64,000 nt of DNA from Pseudolabrys taiwanensis (GCF_003367395.1 NZ_CP031417.1:4402001-4466000); one strand, 5' to 3'; shown: positions 53,613 through 62,965, numbered from the stretch's first letter. Notes: generated by a model from the letters alone, not told the origin. Numbers and translations: made by a program.

Positions 53613-54038
53613 ATGAGCACTTACGGTACGGCGGTTTGGTCAGGCGGTCTCAAGGACGGCAAAGGCGCGATCTCAACCAAGAGCGGCGCGTTGAAGGATT
53701 ACCCCTATGGCTTCGCCAGCCGCTTCGAGGGCAAACCCGGCACCAATCCCGAGGAACTGATCGGCGCCGCGCATGCCGGCTGCTTCACGATGGCGCTATC
53801 GCTGATCCTGAGCGAAGCGAAGCTGACCGCCGAGAAGATGGAAACGCAGGCCGACGTCACGCTGGCCAAACAGGACGACGGTTTCGCCATCACCGCGGTG
53901 CATTTGACGCTCAAGGCGAAGATTCCGGGCGTCGACGACAAGACGTTCCAGGAGCTCGCCGCCAAGGCCAAAGCCGGCTGCCCAGTGTCGAAGGTACTCA
54001 ACGCCAAGATCACGCTGGATGCGAAGCTGGAGAGTTGA
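53613..54038 (+). CDS. OsmC family peroxidase (organic hydroperoxide reductase)
   Basis: 141 residues. The two redox Cys are C57 (HAGCFTMALS) and C123 (KAGCPVSKVL), with the catalytic Arg in FASRFEGKPG. The pattern PEELIGAAHAGCF assigns it to the OsmC rather than Ohr subgroup. It reduces organic hydroperoxides using a dihydrolipoyl or thiol donor. The ATG at 53613 follows CCAGGAGCAGGCG. No MarR/OhrR regulator lies beside it. Confidence 0.92.
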   Translation: MSTYGTAVWSGGLKDGKGAISTKSGALKDYPYGFASRFEGKPGTNPEELIGAAHAGCFTMALSLILSEAKLTAEKMETQADVTLAKQDDGFAITAVHLTLKAKIPGVDDKTFQELAAKAKAGCPVSKVLNAKITLDAKLES

Positions 54039-54050
54039 GGCACGCACTCC

Positions 54051-54168
54051 GTCATGCGCGGGCTTGACCCGCGCATCCATGATGAGCTTCCGCGCTGCAG
54101 GCCTCATTCGGTTGATGTTTGTGGCCTGGCCTCATGGATTGCCGGGTCAAGCCCGGCAATAACAGCGG
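54051..54168. repeat. Palindromic intergenic repeat, family F, second copy
   Basis: Left hairpin GCGCGGGCTTGACCCGCGC and right hairpin TTGCCGGGTCAAGCCCGGCAA, with CATGATGAGC and CTCATGGA between, as at 43903. It lies between the convergent OsmC and dapE genes. A separate small hairpin, ACCCTCTCC facing GGAGAGGGT (54217-54247), abuts the dapE stop. Confidence 0.83.
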
Positions 54169-54246
54169 GGGGGCCGTGCACAGCCCGTCCCCGGCTCGGA
54201 CCTAAAAGTCCTTGCCACCCTCTCCCCGTGAAGGACGCGGAGAGGG

Positions 54247-55407
54247 TTAAGCGAAATACCGGTCGATGATCTTGCGATAGATCGTGGTCAGTGCGCGCAG
54301 GTCGGCGAGCGGCACGCGCTCGTCGACGGCGTGCATCGTCTGGCCGACGAGGCCGAACTCCACCACCGGACAATAATTGGTGATGAAGCGCGCATCCGAC
54401 GTGCCGCCGGTGGTCGACAGCTCCGGCTTGCGGCCGGTGACGTCGGCCACCGCCGTTGCCACCAATTCGGTGAACGGCCCGGGCTGCGTCACGAACACAT
54501 TGGCGTTCGACGGCTCCCATTTGAAGCTGAAGTTGATCTTGCCGCCTGACGCCTTGGCGGCGCGGCCTTCGATCAGCGTCCTCAGCGATTCCTGCGTATG
54601 GCAATCGTTGAAGCGGATGTTGAAGCGCGCGCGCGCCTCGCCGGGAATGAGATTGACCGTCTTGTTGCCGACGTCGATCGAGGTGAACTCGAGGTTCGAT
54701 GGCTGGAAGTTGGCGTTGCCGGCATCGAGCGGTTCGTTCTGAATAGCATCGACCAGCTTGACGAGGCCGCGGACGGGATTGTCGGCCCGCTGCGGATAGG
54801 CGACGTGACCCTGTTTGCCGTGCACGATGAGCGTGCCGTTGAGCGAGCCGCGCCGGCCGATCTTGATGGTGTCGCCGAGTTCGTCCTGATTGCTCGGCTC
54901 GCCGAGAATGCAATGGTCGAACGTCTCGCCATGTTCCGCCACCCAGGTGAGCAGCTTCGGCGTGCCGTTGACGGCGATGCTCTCTTCGTCGCCCGTGATC
55001 AGGAATGAGATCGAGCCCTTCTTCGGCTTGCCGCCATTGGCGGCGAGATGATCGAGCACAGCGGCAACCGCGCAGCCGATGCCGCCCTTCATGTCGACCG
55101 CACCGCGCCCGTACAATTCGCCTTTATCGATCTCGCCGGAGAACGGCGCATGCCGCCACGCCGTCTCATCGCCTGGCGGCACCACGTCGGTGTGTCCGGC
55201 GAAGACGAGGTTCGGCGCCTCGGTGCCGATGCGCGCGTAGAAGTTCTCGACGTCGTCCGTGCCCGGTTCGCTGAACGTCATGCGATGCACGGTGAAGTCG
55301 GCGGCCTTCAGCGTCTTCTCAAGGAACGCCAGCGCGCCACCTTCCGCCGGCGTGACCGACGGACAGCGGAGCAGATCGCGGGTGATGGCAACGGGATCGG
55401 CGGACAT
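54247..55407 (-). CDS. dapE: Succinyl-diaminopimelate desuccinylase
   Basis: 386 residues, M20 metallopeptidase fold. Metal ligands occur in [12 protein letters not shown] (His, Asp), GAVDMKGG (Asp), and [12 protein letters not shown] (catalytic Glu pair); GTSDARF near the C-terminus is a further ligand motif of DapE. It makes LL-diaminopimelate for lysine and peptidoglycan. It follows dapD by 7 bases, so the two steps are co-expressed. Confidence 0.96.
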   Translation of the reverse strand: MSADPVAITRDLLRCPSVTPAEGGALAFLEKTLKAADFTVHRMTFSEPGTDDVENFYARIGTEAPNLVFAGHTDVVPPGDETAWRHAPFSGEIDKGELYGRGAVDMKGGIGCAVAAVLDHLAANGGKPKKGSISFLITGDEESIAVNGTPKLLTWVAEHGETFDHCILGEPSNQDELGDTIKIGRRGSLNGTLIVHGKQGHVAYPQRADNPVRGLVKLVDAIQNEPLDAGNANFQPSNLEFTSIDVGNKTVNLIPGEARARFNIRFNDCHTQESLRTLIEGRAAKASGGKINFSFKWEPSNANVFVTQPGPFTELVATAVADVTGRKPELSTTGGTSDARFITNYCPVVEFGLVGQTMHAVDERVPLADLRALTTIYRKIIDRYFA

Positions 55408-55414
55408 ATGCGCC

Positions 55415-56260
55415 CTAGTCCCTCAGCAGCTCGTTGATGCTGGTCTTGGAACGGGTCCTCTCGTCCACGCGCTTGACGATGACGGCGCAATAGAGACTCG
55501 GTCCGAAATTGCTGCCCGGCATCGCATTGCCCGGCAAGGTGCCTGACACGACGACGGAATAGGGCGGCACTTCGCCGTAGAAAATCTTGCCGGTCGCACG
55601 ATCGACGATCTTGGTCGACTGGCCGAGATAGACGCCCATGCCGAGCACGGAGCCTTCGCGCACGATCACGCCTTCGACGACTTCCGAGCGCGCGCCGATG
55701 AAGCAGTTGTCCTCGATGATGACCGGACCCGCCTGCAGCGGCTCCAGGACGCCGCCGATGCCGACGCCGCCCGACAGGTGCACGTGCTTGCCGATCTGTG
55801 CGCAGGAGCCGACCGTCGCCCAGGTGTCGACCATGGTGCCGGTGTCGACATAGGCGCCGAGGTTGACGAAGGACGGCATCAGTACGACGCCCGGCGCGAC
55901 ATAGGCGGAGTGCCGCACGACCGAGCCGGGTACGGCGCGGAAGCCTTCCTTCTTGAAGCGCGCGGCGGTCCATCCTTTGAACTTGGAATCGACCTTGTCC
56001 CACCACTTGGCGCCGCCGGGGCCGCCGGGGATCACCGCCATGTCGTTGAGTCGGAACGACAGCAGCACGGCCTTTTTGAGCCACTGGTTGACGTGCCAGG
56101 AGCCGTCAGCTTGGCGCTCGGCAACGCGGGCCTTGCCGGAATCGAGCAGGTCCAAAGCGGTATCGACCGCTTTACGCACGGCGCCTTTGGTCTTCGGGCT
56201 GATCTTGTCGCGGCCTTCGAAGGCCTCGTCGATGGTCTTTGCAAGCTTGTCGTTGGACAT
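55415..56260 (-). CDS. dapD: 2,3,4,5-tetrahydropyridine-2,6-dicarboxylate N-succinyltransferase
   Basis: 281 residues. An N-terminal alpha domain leads into left-handed beta-helix hexapeptide repeats ([55 protein letters not shown]). It uses succinyl-CoA in the diaminopimelate pathway, immediately before the step completed by DapE. First gene of the dapD-dapE pair on the minus strand. Confidence 0.97.
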   Translation of the reverse strand: MSNDKLAKTIDEAFEGRDKISPKTKGAVRKAVDTALDLLDSGKARVAERQADGSWHVNQWLKKAVLLSFRLNDMAVIPGGPGGAKWWDKVDSKFKGWTAARFKKEGFRAVPGSVVRHSAYVAPGVVLMPSFVNLGAYVDTGTMVDTWATVGSCAQIGKHVHLSGGVGIGGVLEPLQAGPVIIEDNCFIGARSEVVEGVIVREGSVLGMGVYLGQSTKIVDRATGKIFYGEVPPYSVVVSGTLPGNAMPGSNFGPSLYCAVIVKRVDERTRSKTSINELLRD

Positions 56261-56354
56261 GGGTTCCCCGAGCCTGTTTGGCTGCGGGTTGTCGGGGGAA
56301 GGCGGGGCGCTGTCAAGCCGCGCCGGCCGATCGTCCTGAGCGCTTGCGATCGTG

Positions 56355-56385
56355 AAAAAACGCCGGCCGCGCGCGGCGGCCGGCG
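56355..56385 (-). terminator. Rho-independent terminator after the peroxiredoxin gene
   Basis: On the minus strand CGCCGGCCG and CGGCCGGCG pair over 9 bases with a 7-base loop, followed by TTTTTT. It begins about 16 bases after the peroxiredoxin stop. Confidence 0.85.
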
Positions 56386-56401
56386 CCCGGGACGGGTGTT
56401 C

Positions 56402-56956
56402 TCAGGCGACCTTGAGGGTCTCGCCGCCAACCTCGCGGTTGCACGGGCAGAGCTCGTCGGTCTGCAGCGCGTCGAGGACGCGGAGCGTGTCCTTCGGATT
56501 GCGGCCGACATTCAGGTTGGTCGCGTAGACGTGCTGGATGACGTTGTCCGGATCGACGATGAAGGTATAGCGGAACGCAACGCCGTCCGGCGAGCGCACG
56601 CCGAGGCCGTCGACGAGCGAGCCGTTGGTGTCGGCAAAGCTCCAGATCTTCAGCTTGTGCAGATCCTTGTGATCGCGCCGCCACGCGAGCTTGACGAATT
56701 CGTTGTCGGTCGAACCGCCGAGCACAACGGCGTCGCGATCTTCGAAATCCTTGGCGAGACGGGCGAATTCGGCGATCTCGGTCGGGCACACGAAGGTGAA
56801 GTCCTTCGGATAGAAGAAGATGACCTTCCACTTGCCCGGGAAGCTCGCTTCGGTCAGCGGCTCGAAAGCCGACTGGCCGTTCTCTTCATGAAACATGAAT
56901 CCTGGTTTGACGCCGACGACCGAAAACGTCGGCAGCTTTTCGCCAATCCCGATCAT
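56402..56956 (-). CDS. Peroxiredoxin, AhpC/typical 2-Cys type
   Basis: 184 residues. The peroxidatic Cys is C57 in YPKDFTFVCPTEIAEF. The C-terminus carries C170 and C172 (ELCPCNREVG), which supply a resolving Cys. The upstream frame could add 34 residues, but MIGIGEKLPTF is the family start. It destroys hydrogen peroxide and alkyl peroxides. Its electron donor gene (ahpD/ahpF) is not adjacent. It is divergent from the amino-acid ABC operon and is closed by a strong terminator. Confidence 0.92.
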   Translation of the reverse strand: MIGIGEKLPTFSVVGVKPGFMFHEENGQSAFEPLTEASFPGKWKVIFFYPKDFTFVCPTEIAEFARLAKDFEDRDAVVLGGSTDNEFVKLAWRRDHKDLHKLKIWSFADTNGSLVDGLGVRSPDGVAFRYTFIVDPDNVIQHVYATNLNVGRNPKDTLRVLDALQTDELCPCNREVGGETLKVA

Positions 56957-57428
56957 TCTTGAAACCTCCTGACGTGGCATCCTGACGGCGCCCGCGATAT
57001 GGATTTTGCCGATGCAGACGGCGATCGCCGTGCACCACGCTGATTCGTCTAAGTACAAAGTTCAATGAAGCCAACAGGGTACCGCCGGTCTCTAAAGACG
57101 AGGCGAACGCTCATCGCGCATAAAAGTTGCAGCGCGGCAAATCAGTTGCAGTCGCAACCCTTTGGAAAAACTGAGTGAAAGCGCTTGGTGCGATGACGTA
57201 TGCGCGCGCATGCCGCAAGCCATGGCCTTCGAAGATGCGTGGGCATACCGCCCATGCCTGCGCAATTTGATGTGCCTCAATGAATGGTACCCAAGCGCTT
57301 CAATTCCCGATCAAAACAGATGCGGGCACAACTGGCGCGTGGTATTAATTGCAGATGATGCGGAGCCGAGGCCGCGTCAATCATGCTCACGGCGGCGACC
57401 GGTCGCCGTCTTCCTCGGAGATTCCTTC
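56957..57428. promoter_or_regulatory. 472-base divergent intergenic region between peroxiredoxin and amino-acid ABC operon
   Basis: No convincing gene. Two copies of the palindrome AAGCGCTT, in opposite wider context (AAGCGCTTGG at 57179-57188 and CCAAGCGCTT at 57291-57300), lie 114 bases apart and could be a paired regulator site. No clear sigma-70 or sigma-54 promoter could be fixed. Confidence 0.4.
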
Positions 57429-58223
57429 ATGTCGATTTCGTTGCGCTCGGTGTCGGCTCTCGTCGCCGCCTTAACCGTGCTTGCTCTTGCGTCTGTCGCC
57501 AAGGCCGATGGCCTCGATTCCATCATGGCGGCCAAGGTGATCAAGGTCGCGGTGCCGCAGGATTTTGCGCCATTCGGCTTTGTCGGCAAGGACCTCAAGC
57601 CGCAGGGTTACGACATCGATATGGCGAATCTGATCGCCAGGGAGCTCGGCGTGAAGGCTGAACTCGTGCCGGTGACCAGCGCGAACCGCATCGCTTATCT
57701 CCAGACCAAGAAGGTCGATCTGGTCATTTCCAGCCTCGGCAAGAATGCCGAGCGTGAGAAGGCGATCGACTTCTCGGCGCCATATGCGCCGTTCTATTCG
57801 GCGGTCTACAGCCCGAAGGGCAAATATCCAGATGTGAAGGTGCTTGCCGATCTTGCCGGCAAGACGGTCGGCGCTGCCCGCGGCACCATCGAGGAGCAGG
57901 AGCTGACCTCGACCGTTCCGAAAGATACGACGATCAAGCGCTTCGAGGACAACAACGCGACGATCGCGGCCTATATGTCCGGCCAGATCGATCTCGTCGC
58001 CACCGGCAACACCATCGCCGCGGTGATCGCCGAGCGCAATCCGGCGCAGGCGCCGGAGATGAAGTTCATGGTCAAGAATAGCCCTTGCTATGTCGGTCTC
58101 AACAAGGATGAGCCGAAGCTGCTCGCCAAGGTCAACGAGATCATCGGCAAAGCCAAGGCGTCGGGCGAACTGGCCAAGCTGTCGGAGAAGTGGCTGAAGG
58201 CGCCGCTGCCGGCCGGCTTCTGA
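57429..58223 (+). CDS. Polar amino-acid ABC transporter substrate-binding protein
   Basis: 264 residues with a signal peptide ending near residue 26 (SVAKAD). VAVPQDFAPFGFVGKDLKPQGYD (in two motifs), the ligand-binding ANRIAYLQTKKVDLVISSLG and a hinge AGKTVGAARGTIEE match the SBP_bac_3 family that binds amino acids or their derivatives. It starts an operon with two permeases (58463, 59129) and an ATPase (59766). A repeat separates it from the first permease. The ATG at 57429 is the only one giving a signal peptide. Confidence 0.9.
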   Translation: MSISLRSVSALVAALTVLALASVAKADGLDSIMAAKVIKVAVPQDFAPFGFVGKDLKPQGYDIDMANLIARELGVKAELVPVTSANRIAYLQTKKVDLVISSLGKNAEREKAIDFSAPYAPFYSAVYSPKGKYPDVKVLADLAGKTVGAARGTIEEQELTSTVPKDTTIKRFEDNNATIAAYMSGQIDLVATGNTIAAVIAERNPAQAPEMKFMVKNSPCYVGLNKDEPKLLAKVNEIIGKAKASGELAKLSEKWLKAPLPAGF

Positions 58224-58272
58224 TCGCGCTTGGTGGCGCAGATGCGTCCCACATCTGAACGGCGGTCGTCGT

Positions 58273-58412
58273 TGCGCCCTCTCCCCTTGCGGGAGAGGGC
58301 ATCGCCGTGCTGTTCCCATGCTCGGATGGGTGAGGAGTTTCTGCCCAACCCCTCATCTATTCTTTCCAGTTGCGATGCCGAGCTGCCCTTCCCCACGAGG
58401 GGAGAGGGCGCA
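58273..58412. repeat. Palindromic intergenic repeat, family G-like, in the ABC operon
   Basis: TGCGCCCTCTCCCC at the left faces GGGGAGAGGGCGCA at the right over 14 bases, and each end also forms a small local hairpin (CCCTCTCCCC-TTGC-GGGAGAGGG). It fills the gap between the binding-protein gene and the first permease gene. Confidence 0.83.
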
Positions 58413-58462
58413 TATCCGAGTGCCGCATACACGACGGCCGACATGAATGTGGGGCGTTCGCC

Positions 58463-59125
58463 GTGATCTACAAGCTGCAATTCGGCGACCTGCTGCCGTA
58501 CTGGGACGTGCTGCTGCAGGGGCTCATCTTCACCATCGTGTTGACGGTCGTGTCGACGATTGCGGGCATCGCGGTCGGCACAGCCTGCGCGTCGGCCCGT
58601 ACCTTCGGGCCGAAATGGCTCGGTGCCACCGTCGTCGTCTATGTCGAGCTGATCCGTAACACACCGTTCATCGTCCAGCTCTTCTTCATCTTCTTCGGCC
58701 TACCGGCGGTTGGCGTGAAGCTGCCCGAATCGACGGCGGCCTTCATCGCCATGGCCATCAATCTTGGTGCCTATTCGACCGAGATCATCCGCGCCGGCAT
58801 CGAGGCGGTGCCGAAGGGACATGTCGAAGCCGGCGTCAGCCTGGCCATGAGCAAGTGGGAGGTGCTGCGCCACGTCGTGCTCAAGCAGGCGTTCCGCAAG
58901 GTCTATCCGGCGCTCTCCTCGCAGATCATCATCGTGATGCTTGGCTCCGCCGTCGTGTCACAGATTTCGGCGCCGGACCTGACCTTCGCGGCGAACTTCG
59001 TGCAGTCGCGCAACTTCCGTGCCTTCGAGGTCTATTTGCTCGCCGCGCTGCTCTATCTCCTGCTCGCCGTCGCGACCCGTGCCATCCTGCGCGGCCTCGG
59101 CCGTCGGCTGTTCAAGGCGGGCTGA
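58463..59125 (+). CDS. Amino-acid ABC transporter permease (first)
   Basis: 220 residues, HisM/GlnP type with about five helices. VELIRNTPFIVQLFFIFFGL is the family signature and EAGVSLAMSKWEVLRHVVLKQA the coupling loop. The start is GTG at 58463 (VIYKLQFGDLLPYW); longer frames run into the repeat. It stands 3 bases before the second permease. Confidence 0.9.
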   Translation: MIYKLQFGDLLPYWDVLLQGLIFTIVLTVVSTIAGIAVGTACASARTFGPKWLGATVVVYVELIRNTPFIVQLFFIFFGLPAVGVKLPESTAAFIAMAINLGAYSTEIIRAGIEAVPKGHVEAGVSLAMSKWEVLRHVVLKQAFRKVYPALSSQIIIVMLGSAVVSQISAPDLTFAANFVQSRNFRAFEVYLLAALLYLLLAVATRAILRGLGRRLFKAG

Positions 59126-59128
59126 GCC

Positions 59129-59779
59129 ATGGATGATTTCACGTTCTGGGACATCCTCTCCAATCTGCTCGATGCCATGGTCTGGACGATCGCGCTGTCG
59201 CTCATCGCCTTCGTCAGTGGCGGCATCGTCGGGCTGATCCTGTTGTTCATGCGCACGTCGCAGGTGCCGTGGCTCGAAATTCCGACCAAGCTTTACATCG
59301 AGTTCTTCCAGGGCACGCCGCTCTTGATGCAGCTCTTCCTGTTCTTCTTCGGTGTCGCTTTGTTCGGCATCGAAGTGAGCCCGTGGCTCGCGGCTTGGCT
59401 GGCACTCACCTTCTGGGCCAGCGCCTTCCTCACCGAGATCTGGCGCGGCTGCGTCGAATCGATCCCAAAGGGGCAGTGGGAAGCATCCTCGTCGCTCGCC
59501 ATGAGCTATATCGAGCAGATGCGTTACGTGATCCTGCCGCAGGCTGTGCGCATCGCGGTCGCGCCGACGGTCGGTTTCTCGGTGCAGGTGGTCAAGGGTA
59601 CGGCGCTCGCCTCGATCATCGGCTTCGTCGAACTCACCAAGGCCGGCACCATGCTCAACAACGTGACGTTCAAGCCGTTCCTCGTCTACTCGCTGGTCGC
59701 GGCGATCTATTTCTGCCTGTGTTTCCCGCTCTCCTGGTACGCCAAGCGCCTGGAAGGACGCCTCAATGTCGCTCGTTAG
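59129..59779 (+). CDS. Amino-acid ABC transporter permease (second)
   Basis: 216 residues, paired with the preceding permease to form the heterodimeric channel. IEFFQGTPLLMQLFLFFFG and EASSSLAMSYIEQMRYVILPQAVR are the corresponding signature and coupling loop. It overlaps the ATPase gene by 14 bases. Confidence 0.93.
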   Translation: MDDFTFWDILSNLLDAMVWTIALSLIAFVSGGIVGLILLFMRTSQVPWLEIPTKLYIEFFQGTPLLMQLFLFFFGVALFGIEVSPWLAAWLALTFWASAFLTEIWRGCVESIPKGQWEASSSLAMSYIEQMRYVILPQAVRIAVAPTVGFSVQVVKGTALASIIGFVELTKAGTMLNNVTFKPFLVYSLVAAIYFCLCFPLSWYAKRLEGRLNVAR

Positions 59780-60494
59780 CATCCGTGACGTCAGAAAGAG
59801 CTTCGGCGAACTCGAAGTGCTCAAGGGTGTGTCGCTGGAGATTGCCAAGGGCGATGTGGTGGCGATCATCGGCCGTTCCGGCTCTGGCAAGAGCACGCTG
59901 CTCCGCTGCGTCAATGGTCTCGAGACCTATCAGTCTGGGGCCATCCTCGCCGACGGCATCGAGGTCGGCGGCCTGCACACCAAATTGCGCGAATTGCGTC
60001 GCCATGTCGGCATGGTCTTCCAGCAGTTCAACCTGTTCCCGCATCTGACGGCGGCCGAGAACGTTATGCTGGCGCCGATGGTGGTGAACAAAGTGCCGAA
60101 GAAGGAAGTGCGGGCGCTCGCGGCCGAGATGCTGGCCAAGGTCGGCCTGTCCGATAAGATGGACTCCTATCCGAGCCAGCTGTCCGGCGGTCAGCAGCAG
60201 CGTGTCGCCATCGCGCGGGCGCTGGCGATGCGGCCGAAGGTGCTGCTCTGCGACGAAATCACCTCGGCGCTCGATCCCGAGCTGGTCAACGAAGTGTTGC
60301 GCGTCGTCGAACAGCTTGCCCGCGAGGGCATGACGCTCATCCTGGTGACGCACGAGATGCGCTTTGCCCGCGATGTCGGCACTTCGCTCGTCTTCATGCA
60401 CCACGGCAAGGTGCACGAGCAGGGGCCGCCCAAGGAGGTCTTTGCCGCGCCGAAGACGCCGGAACTGGCGCAGTTCATCGGGTCGATTAATTGA
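59766..60494 (+). CDS. Amino-acid ABC transporter ATP-binding protein (GlnQ/HisP-like)
   Basis: 242 residues. Walker A IGRSGSGKSTLL, Q-loop MVFQQFNLFPHLTAAENV, signature LSGGQQQRVAIARAL and Walker B VLLCDEITSALDPE are complete. With the two permeases and the binding protein it forms a full importer. The gene overlaps the second permease, indicating coupled translation; a small repeat hairpin (60499-60538) follows the stop. Confidence 0.94.
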   Translation: MSLVSIRDVRKSFGELEVLKGVSLEIAKGDVVAIIGRSGSGKSTLLRCVNGLETYQSGAILADGIEVGGLHTKLRELRRHVGMVFQQFNLFPHLTAAENVMLAPMVVNKVPKKEVRALAAEMLAKVGLSDKMDSYPSQLSGGQQQRVAIARALAMRPKVLLCDEITSALDPELVNEVLRVVEQLAREGMTLILVTHEMRFARDVGTSLVFMHHGKVHEQGPPKEVFAAPKTPELAQFIGSIN

Positions 60495-60498
60495 CATT

Positions 60499-60538
60499 GT
60501 CATTCCGGGACGGCGCGAAGCGCCGAACCCGGAATGAC
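60499..60538. repeat. Short palindromic repeat, family H (GTCATTCCGGGACGGCG...)
   Basis: GTCATTCCGGG and CCCGGAATGAC form inverted ends (GTCATTCCGGGACGGCGCG facing CGCCGAACCCGGAATGAC). It lies between the convergent ABC operon and the OxlT-like gene and may serve as a bidirectional terminator. A second copy is at 62912-62951. Confidence 0.85.
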
Positions 60539-60547
60539 CGGCTGTAA

Positions 60548-61852
60548 TCACACCGCGTGAGCGAGCTTGGTCGCCTCGCTCGTCGCCACGCGCGAACGCA
60601 GCGGCTTGAGCACGAACAGCGCTAGCCCGACGACGATCAGGTTCATCAGTGCCGTGACGATGAACACGGCGTGCCAGCCTCCAGTCGAGGCCTTGATCAT
60701 GTTGGCGACGGGCACGAGAAACGCCGAGGCGCCTTTGGCCGTGTAAAGCAGGCTCAGATTCACGGTTGCGAATTTCGGGCCGAAGCTGTCGGTGCAGGTC
60801 GAGGGGAAGAGGCTGAATATCTCACCCCAGGTGAGGAAGATCAGCGCGGCGAAGACGACGAATGCCCACGGCGCGGTACCCATCGAGCCGAGCAGCCAAT
60901 ACGATACCGCGCCGAGCCCGAAAGCGATGGCCATGGTGTATTCGCGGCCGATGTGGTCGGAAATCCAGCCGAACAGCGGACGTGCCGCGCCGTTGCACAC
61001 ATTGTCGACGATGAGCGCCACCGACAGCGCCGTCGCGCCGAACAGGATCGCGGTGTTGGCGACGTTGAAGTCCTTGGCGATCAGCGCGATCTGCGCCGTC
61101 GCCATGAGGCCGCTGGCCGACACCAGCACGAACATTACGTACAGCAGCCAGAACACCGGCGTCTTCAGCATTTCCGTCGGCTTATAGCTCTTGCTCGACT
61201 GCACGACCTTGGGCGGCGCGAGCATCGTCATCGTCTTGATCTCTTCGGCGTGCGGCGCCCGGAGCAGCCACGCGAGCAGAAACACGACCGCGCCTTGCAC
61301 GAGACCGAACCAGAAGAAGGCCGTCTCGTAGCCGCTCGAGGCGATCACCGAACGGATCGGCACGACAGTCAACGCCGCGCCGGCGCCGAAGCCGGCCGCC
61401 GTCAGTCCGACGGCGAGGCCGCGGCGATCGGGAAACCACTTCACGGCCTGACCGACGCCGGTCGCATAGACCGCGCCGCCGCCGATGCCCGAGAGCACCG
61501 CGCCGAGATACAGCATGGTGAGCGTGTCGGCTTTGGAGTTGACGATCCAGCCGGCGGCGATCATGAGGCCGCCGAATGCAACCATCAGTTTCGGTCCGGT
61601 TTGAGGGCCGAGCCGATCGACGATCCAGCCCTCGAGGGGCGTCAGCCATGTTTCCAGCGCCACGAAGATGCTGAAAGCGAGTTGGATGCTGGCGACCGAC
61701 CAGCCGTGTCTCTGCTGAATAGGCTGCACGAACAACGTCCAACCGTATTGCAGGTTGGCGATCATGATCATGCAGATGACGCCGGCGATGAGTTGGGTCC
61801 ACCGCTCGCGCGTGAGCGAGCTGCCTAAGGGGCGTGCGACTCCATTGGGCAT
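60548..61852 (-). CDS. Oxalate/formate antiporter-like MFS protein (OxlT/OFA family)
   Basis: 434 residues, twelve helices. ANLQYGWTLFVQPIQQRHGW, ETWLTPLEGWIVDRLGPQ and GIGGGAVYATGVGQAVKWFPDRRG are characteristic of the OFA family, whose type member exchanges oxalate for formate. No frc or oxc gene is next to it, so the substrate here is uncertain. It starts 336 bases from the next gene and is probably monocistronic. Confidence 0.85.
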   Translation of the reverse strand: MPNGVARPLGSSLTRERWTQLIAGVICMIMIANLQYGWTLFVQPIQQRHGWSVASIQLAFSIFVALETWLTPLEGWIVDRLGPQTGPKLMVAFGGLMIAAGWIVNSKADTLTMLYLGAVLSGIGGGAVYATGVGQAVKWFPDRRGLAVGLTAAGFGAGAALTVVPIRSVIASSGYETAFFWFGLVQGAVVFLLAWLLRAPHAEEIKTMTMLAPPKVVQSSKSYKPTEMLKTPVFWLLYVMFVLVSASGLMATAQIALIAKDFNVANTAILFGATALSVALIVDNVCNGAARPLFGWISDHIGREYTMAIAFGLGAVSYWLLGSMGTAPWAFVVFAALIFLTWGEIFSLFPSTCTDSFGPKFATVNLSLLYTAKGASAFLVPVANMIKASTGGWHAVFIVTALMNLIVVGLALFVLKPLRSRVATSEATKLAHAV

Positions 61853-62188
61853 TGTTTTCTCCTTGCGTTTCCTGAGCCGTTTTTTTGGTTTTTGACGTGG
61901 TGCGCGGCGACTACCGTCATGACGTGCCGTGGATCGGCTGGCGCCGATCTATGCGCTGTCATGTGATGATAAGCGCTAAAGCTGCGCAGCTCGGCCTTCA
62001 CAGCCGCTGCATTGTCGACGAACAGTGCCTGATCTCGCCCGAAGGCGACAGCCACGTGCATTCAACCAGCTTTATTCAAGCGCGCCCCGCTTGTGACTGA
62101 AATGTTGTCGCACGATCTTGAACGGTCAAGCGCAAACGGCGGTGTGGACACGCAAGCGTGTCATAAAAATCCGCGCGTTCTATCTATT
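61853..62188. promoter_or_regulatory. 336-base non-coding region upstream of the OFA transporter
   Basis: No convincing gene; the short open frames here have no signal peptide, domain or ribosome binding site worth naming. The right part (about 62150-62210) is AT-rich for this genome. It should contain the promoter of the OFA transporter gene on the minus strand. No operator could be fixed. Confidence 0.4.
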
Positions 62189-62899
62189 CTAAAGTCGTAG
62201 AGTAGCAAGCAAACGTTCGATAAATACAACGATATTCTCGGTCACGTAGTCGATATGGGGCGCATCGCGCCCCTCGAGCTCCCAGCTCTCCCTGAACACC
62301 TCGCGCTGACCTTCCGGCACCACCAGCACGGTCGCCATGCCGAGCCGGTGCGGCACTTCGAGGTTGCGCGCGAGGTCCTCGAACATTGCGGCTTTGGTCG
62401 GATCGACCGCGTGGCGCTTGAGGAAGCGTTCGTACACCTGCGGCAGCGGCTTGGGGTCAAGATCGGCGGCGGCGATGTCGAACACGTCTTCGAAGTGATG
62501 ATCGATCTCGAGCCGCTTCAGTACGTTCTGCGCGTGCTTGCGCGTGCCGTTGGTGAGAATGAGCTTGCGCCCCGGCAGCTTTTCGATGGCGTCGCCCAGC
62601 CGCGGGTTGGGTGTGAGCGGCGAGTGGTCGATTTGGTGCACGTATTCCAGATAATCGTCCGGGTGCATGCCATGCTCGGCCATCAGGCCGCGCATGGTCG
62701 TGCCGTAACGCTTGTAATAATCCTTCTGCAGCCGGAAGGCGTCTTCCTTGGAGATCTTCAGGAAGTCGGCGACGTAGGAGCGGATGCGCTCGTCCACCTG
62801 GTGCCAGAGATTGAGGTGGTGCGGATAGAGCGTGTTGTCGAGATCGAACACCCAGCTCTCGACATGATCGAACGTACGCGGTGTGGAAGGGGTGTTCAA
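62189..62899 (-). CDS. Pyrimidine 5'-nucleotidase, HAD family
   Basis: 236 residues. HAD motif I is WVFDLDNTLYP with D19 and D21, motif II is LILTNGTRKHAQNVL, and the later KAAMFEDLARNLEVPHRLG supplies the acidic motif. The pattern LYPHHLNLWHQVDERI is typical of the SDT1-like pyrimidine 5'-nucleotidases, which dephosphorylate UMP or CMP or act in house-cleaning. It lies 66 bases after argB, across a repeat, on the same strand. Confidence 0.9.
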   Translation of the reverse strand: MNTPSTPRTFDHVESWVFDLDNTLYPHHLNLWHQVDERIRSYVADFLKISKEDAFRLQKDYYKRYGTTMRGLMAEHGMHPDDYLEYVHQIDHSPLTPNPRLGDAIEKLPGRKLILTNGTRKHAQNVLKRLEIDHHFEDVFDIAAADLDPKPLPQVYERFLKRHAVDPTKAAMFEDLARNLEVPHRLGMATVLVVPEGQREVFRESWELEGRDAPHIDYVTENIVVFIERLLATLRL

Positions 62900-62911
62900 A
62901 ACAGCTCCTCT

Positions 62912-62951
62912 GTCATTCCGGGACGGCGGGAGCGCCGGCGCCCGGAATGAC
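62912..62951. repeat. Short palindromic repeat, family H, second copy
   Basis: GTCATTCCGGGACGGCGGGA faces GCCGGCGCCCGGAATGAC with the same ends as the copy at 60499. It lies between argB and the nucleotidase gene. Confidence 0.85.
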
Positions 62952-62965
62952 GGTTTGCGTCAGAT

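Noticed and set aside
57335..57365. Sigma-54-like promoter (TGGCGCG...TTGCA) before the amino-acid ABC operon
   Set aside because: The spacing between the GG and GC elements is wrong (10 or 17 bases instead of 12).
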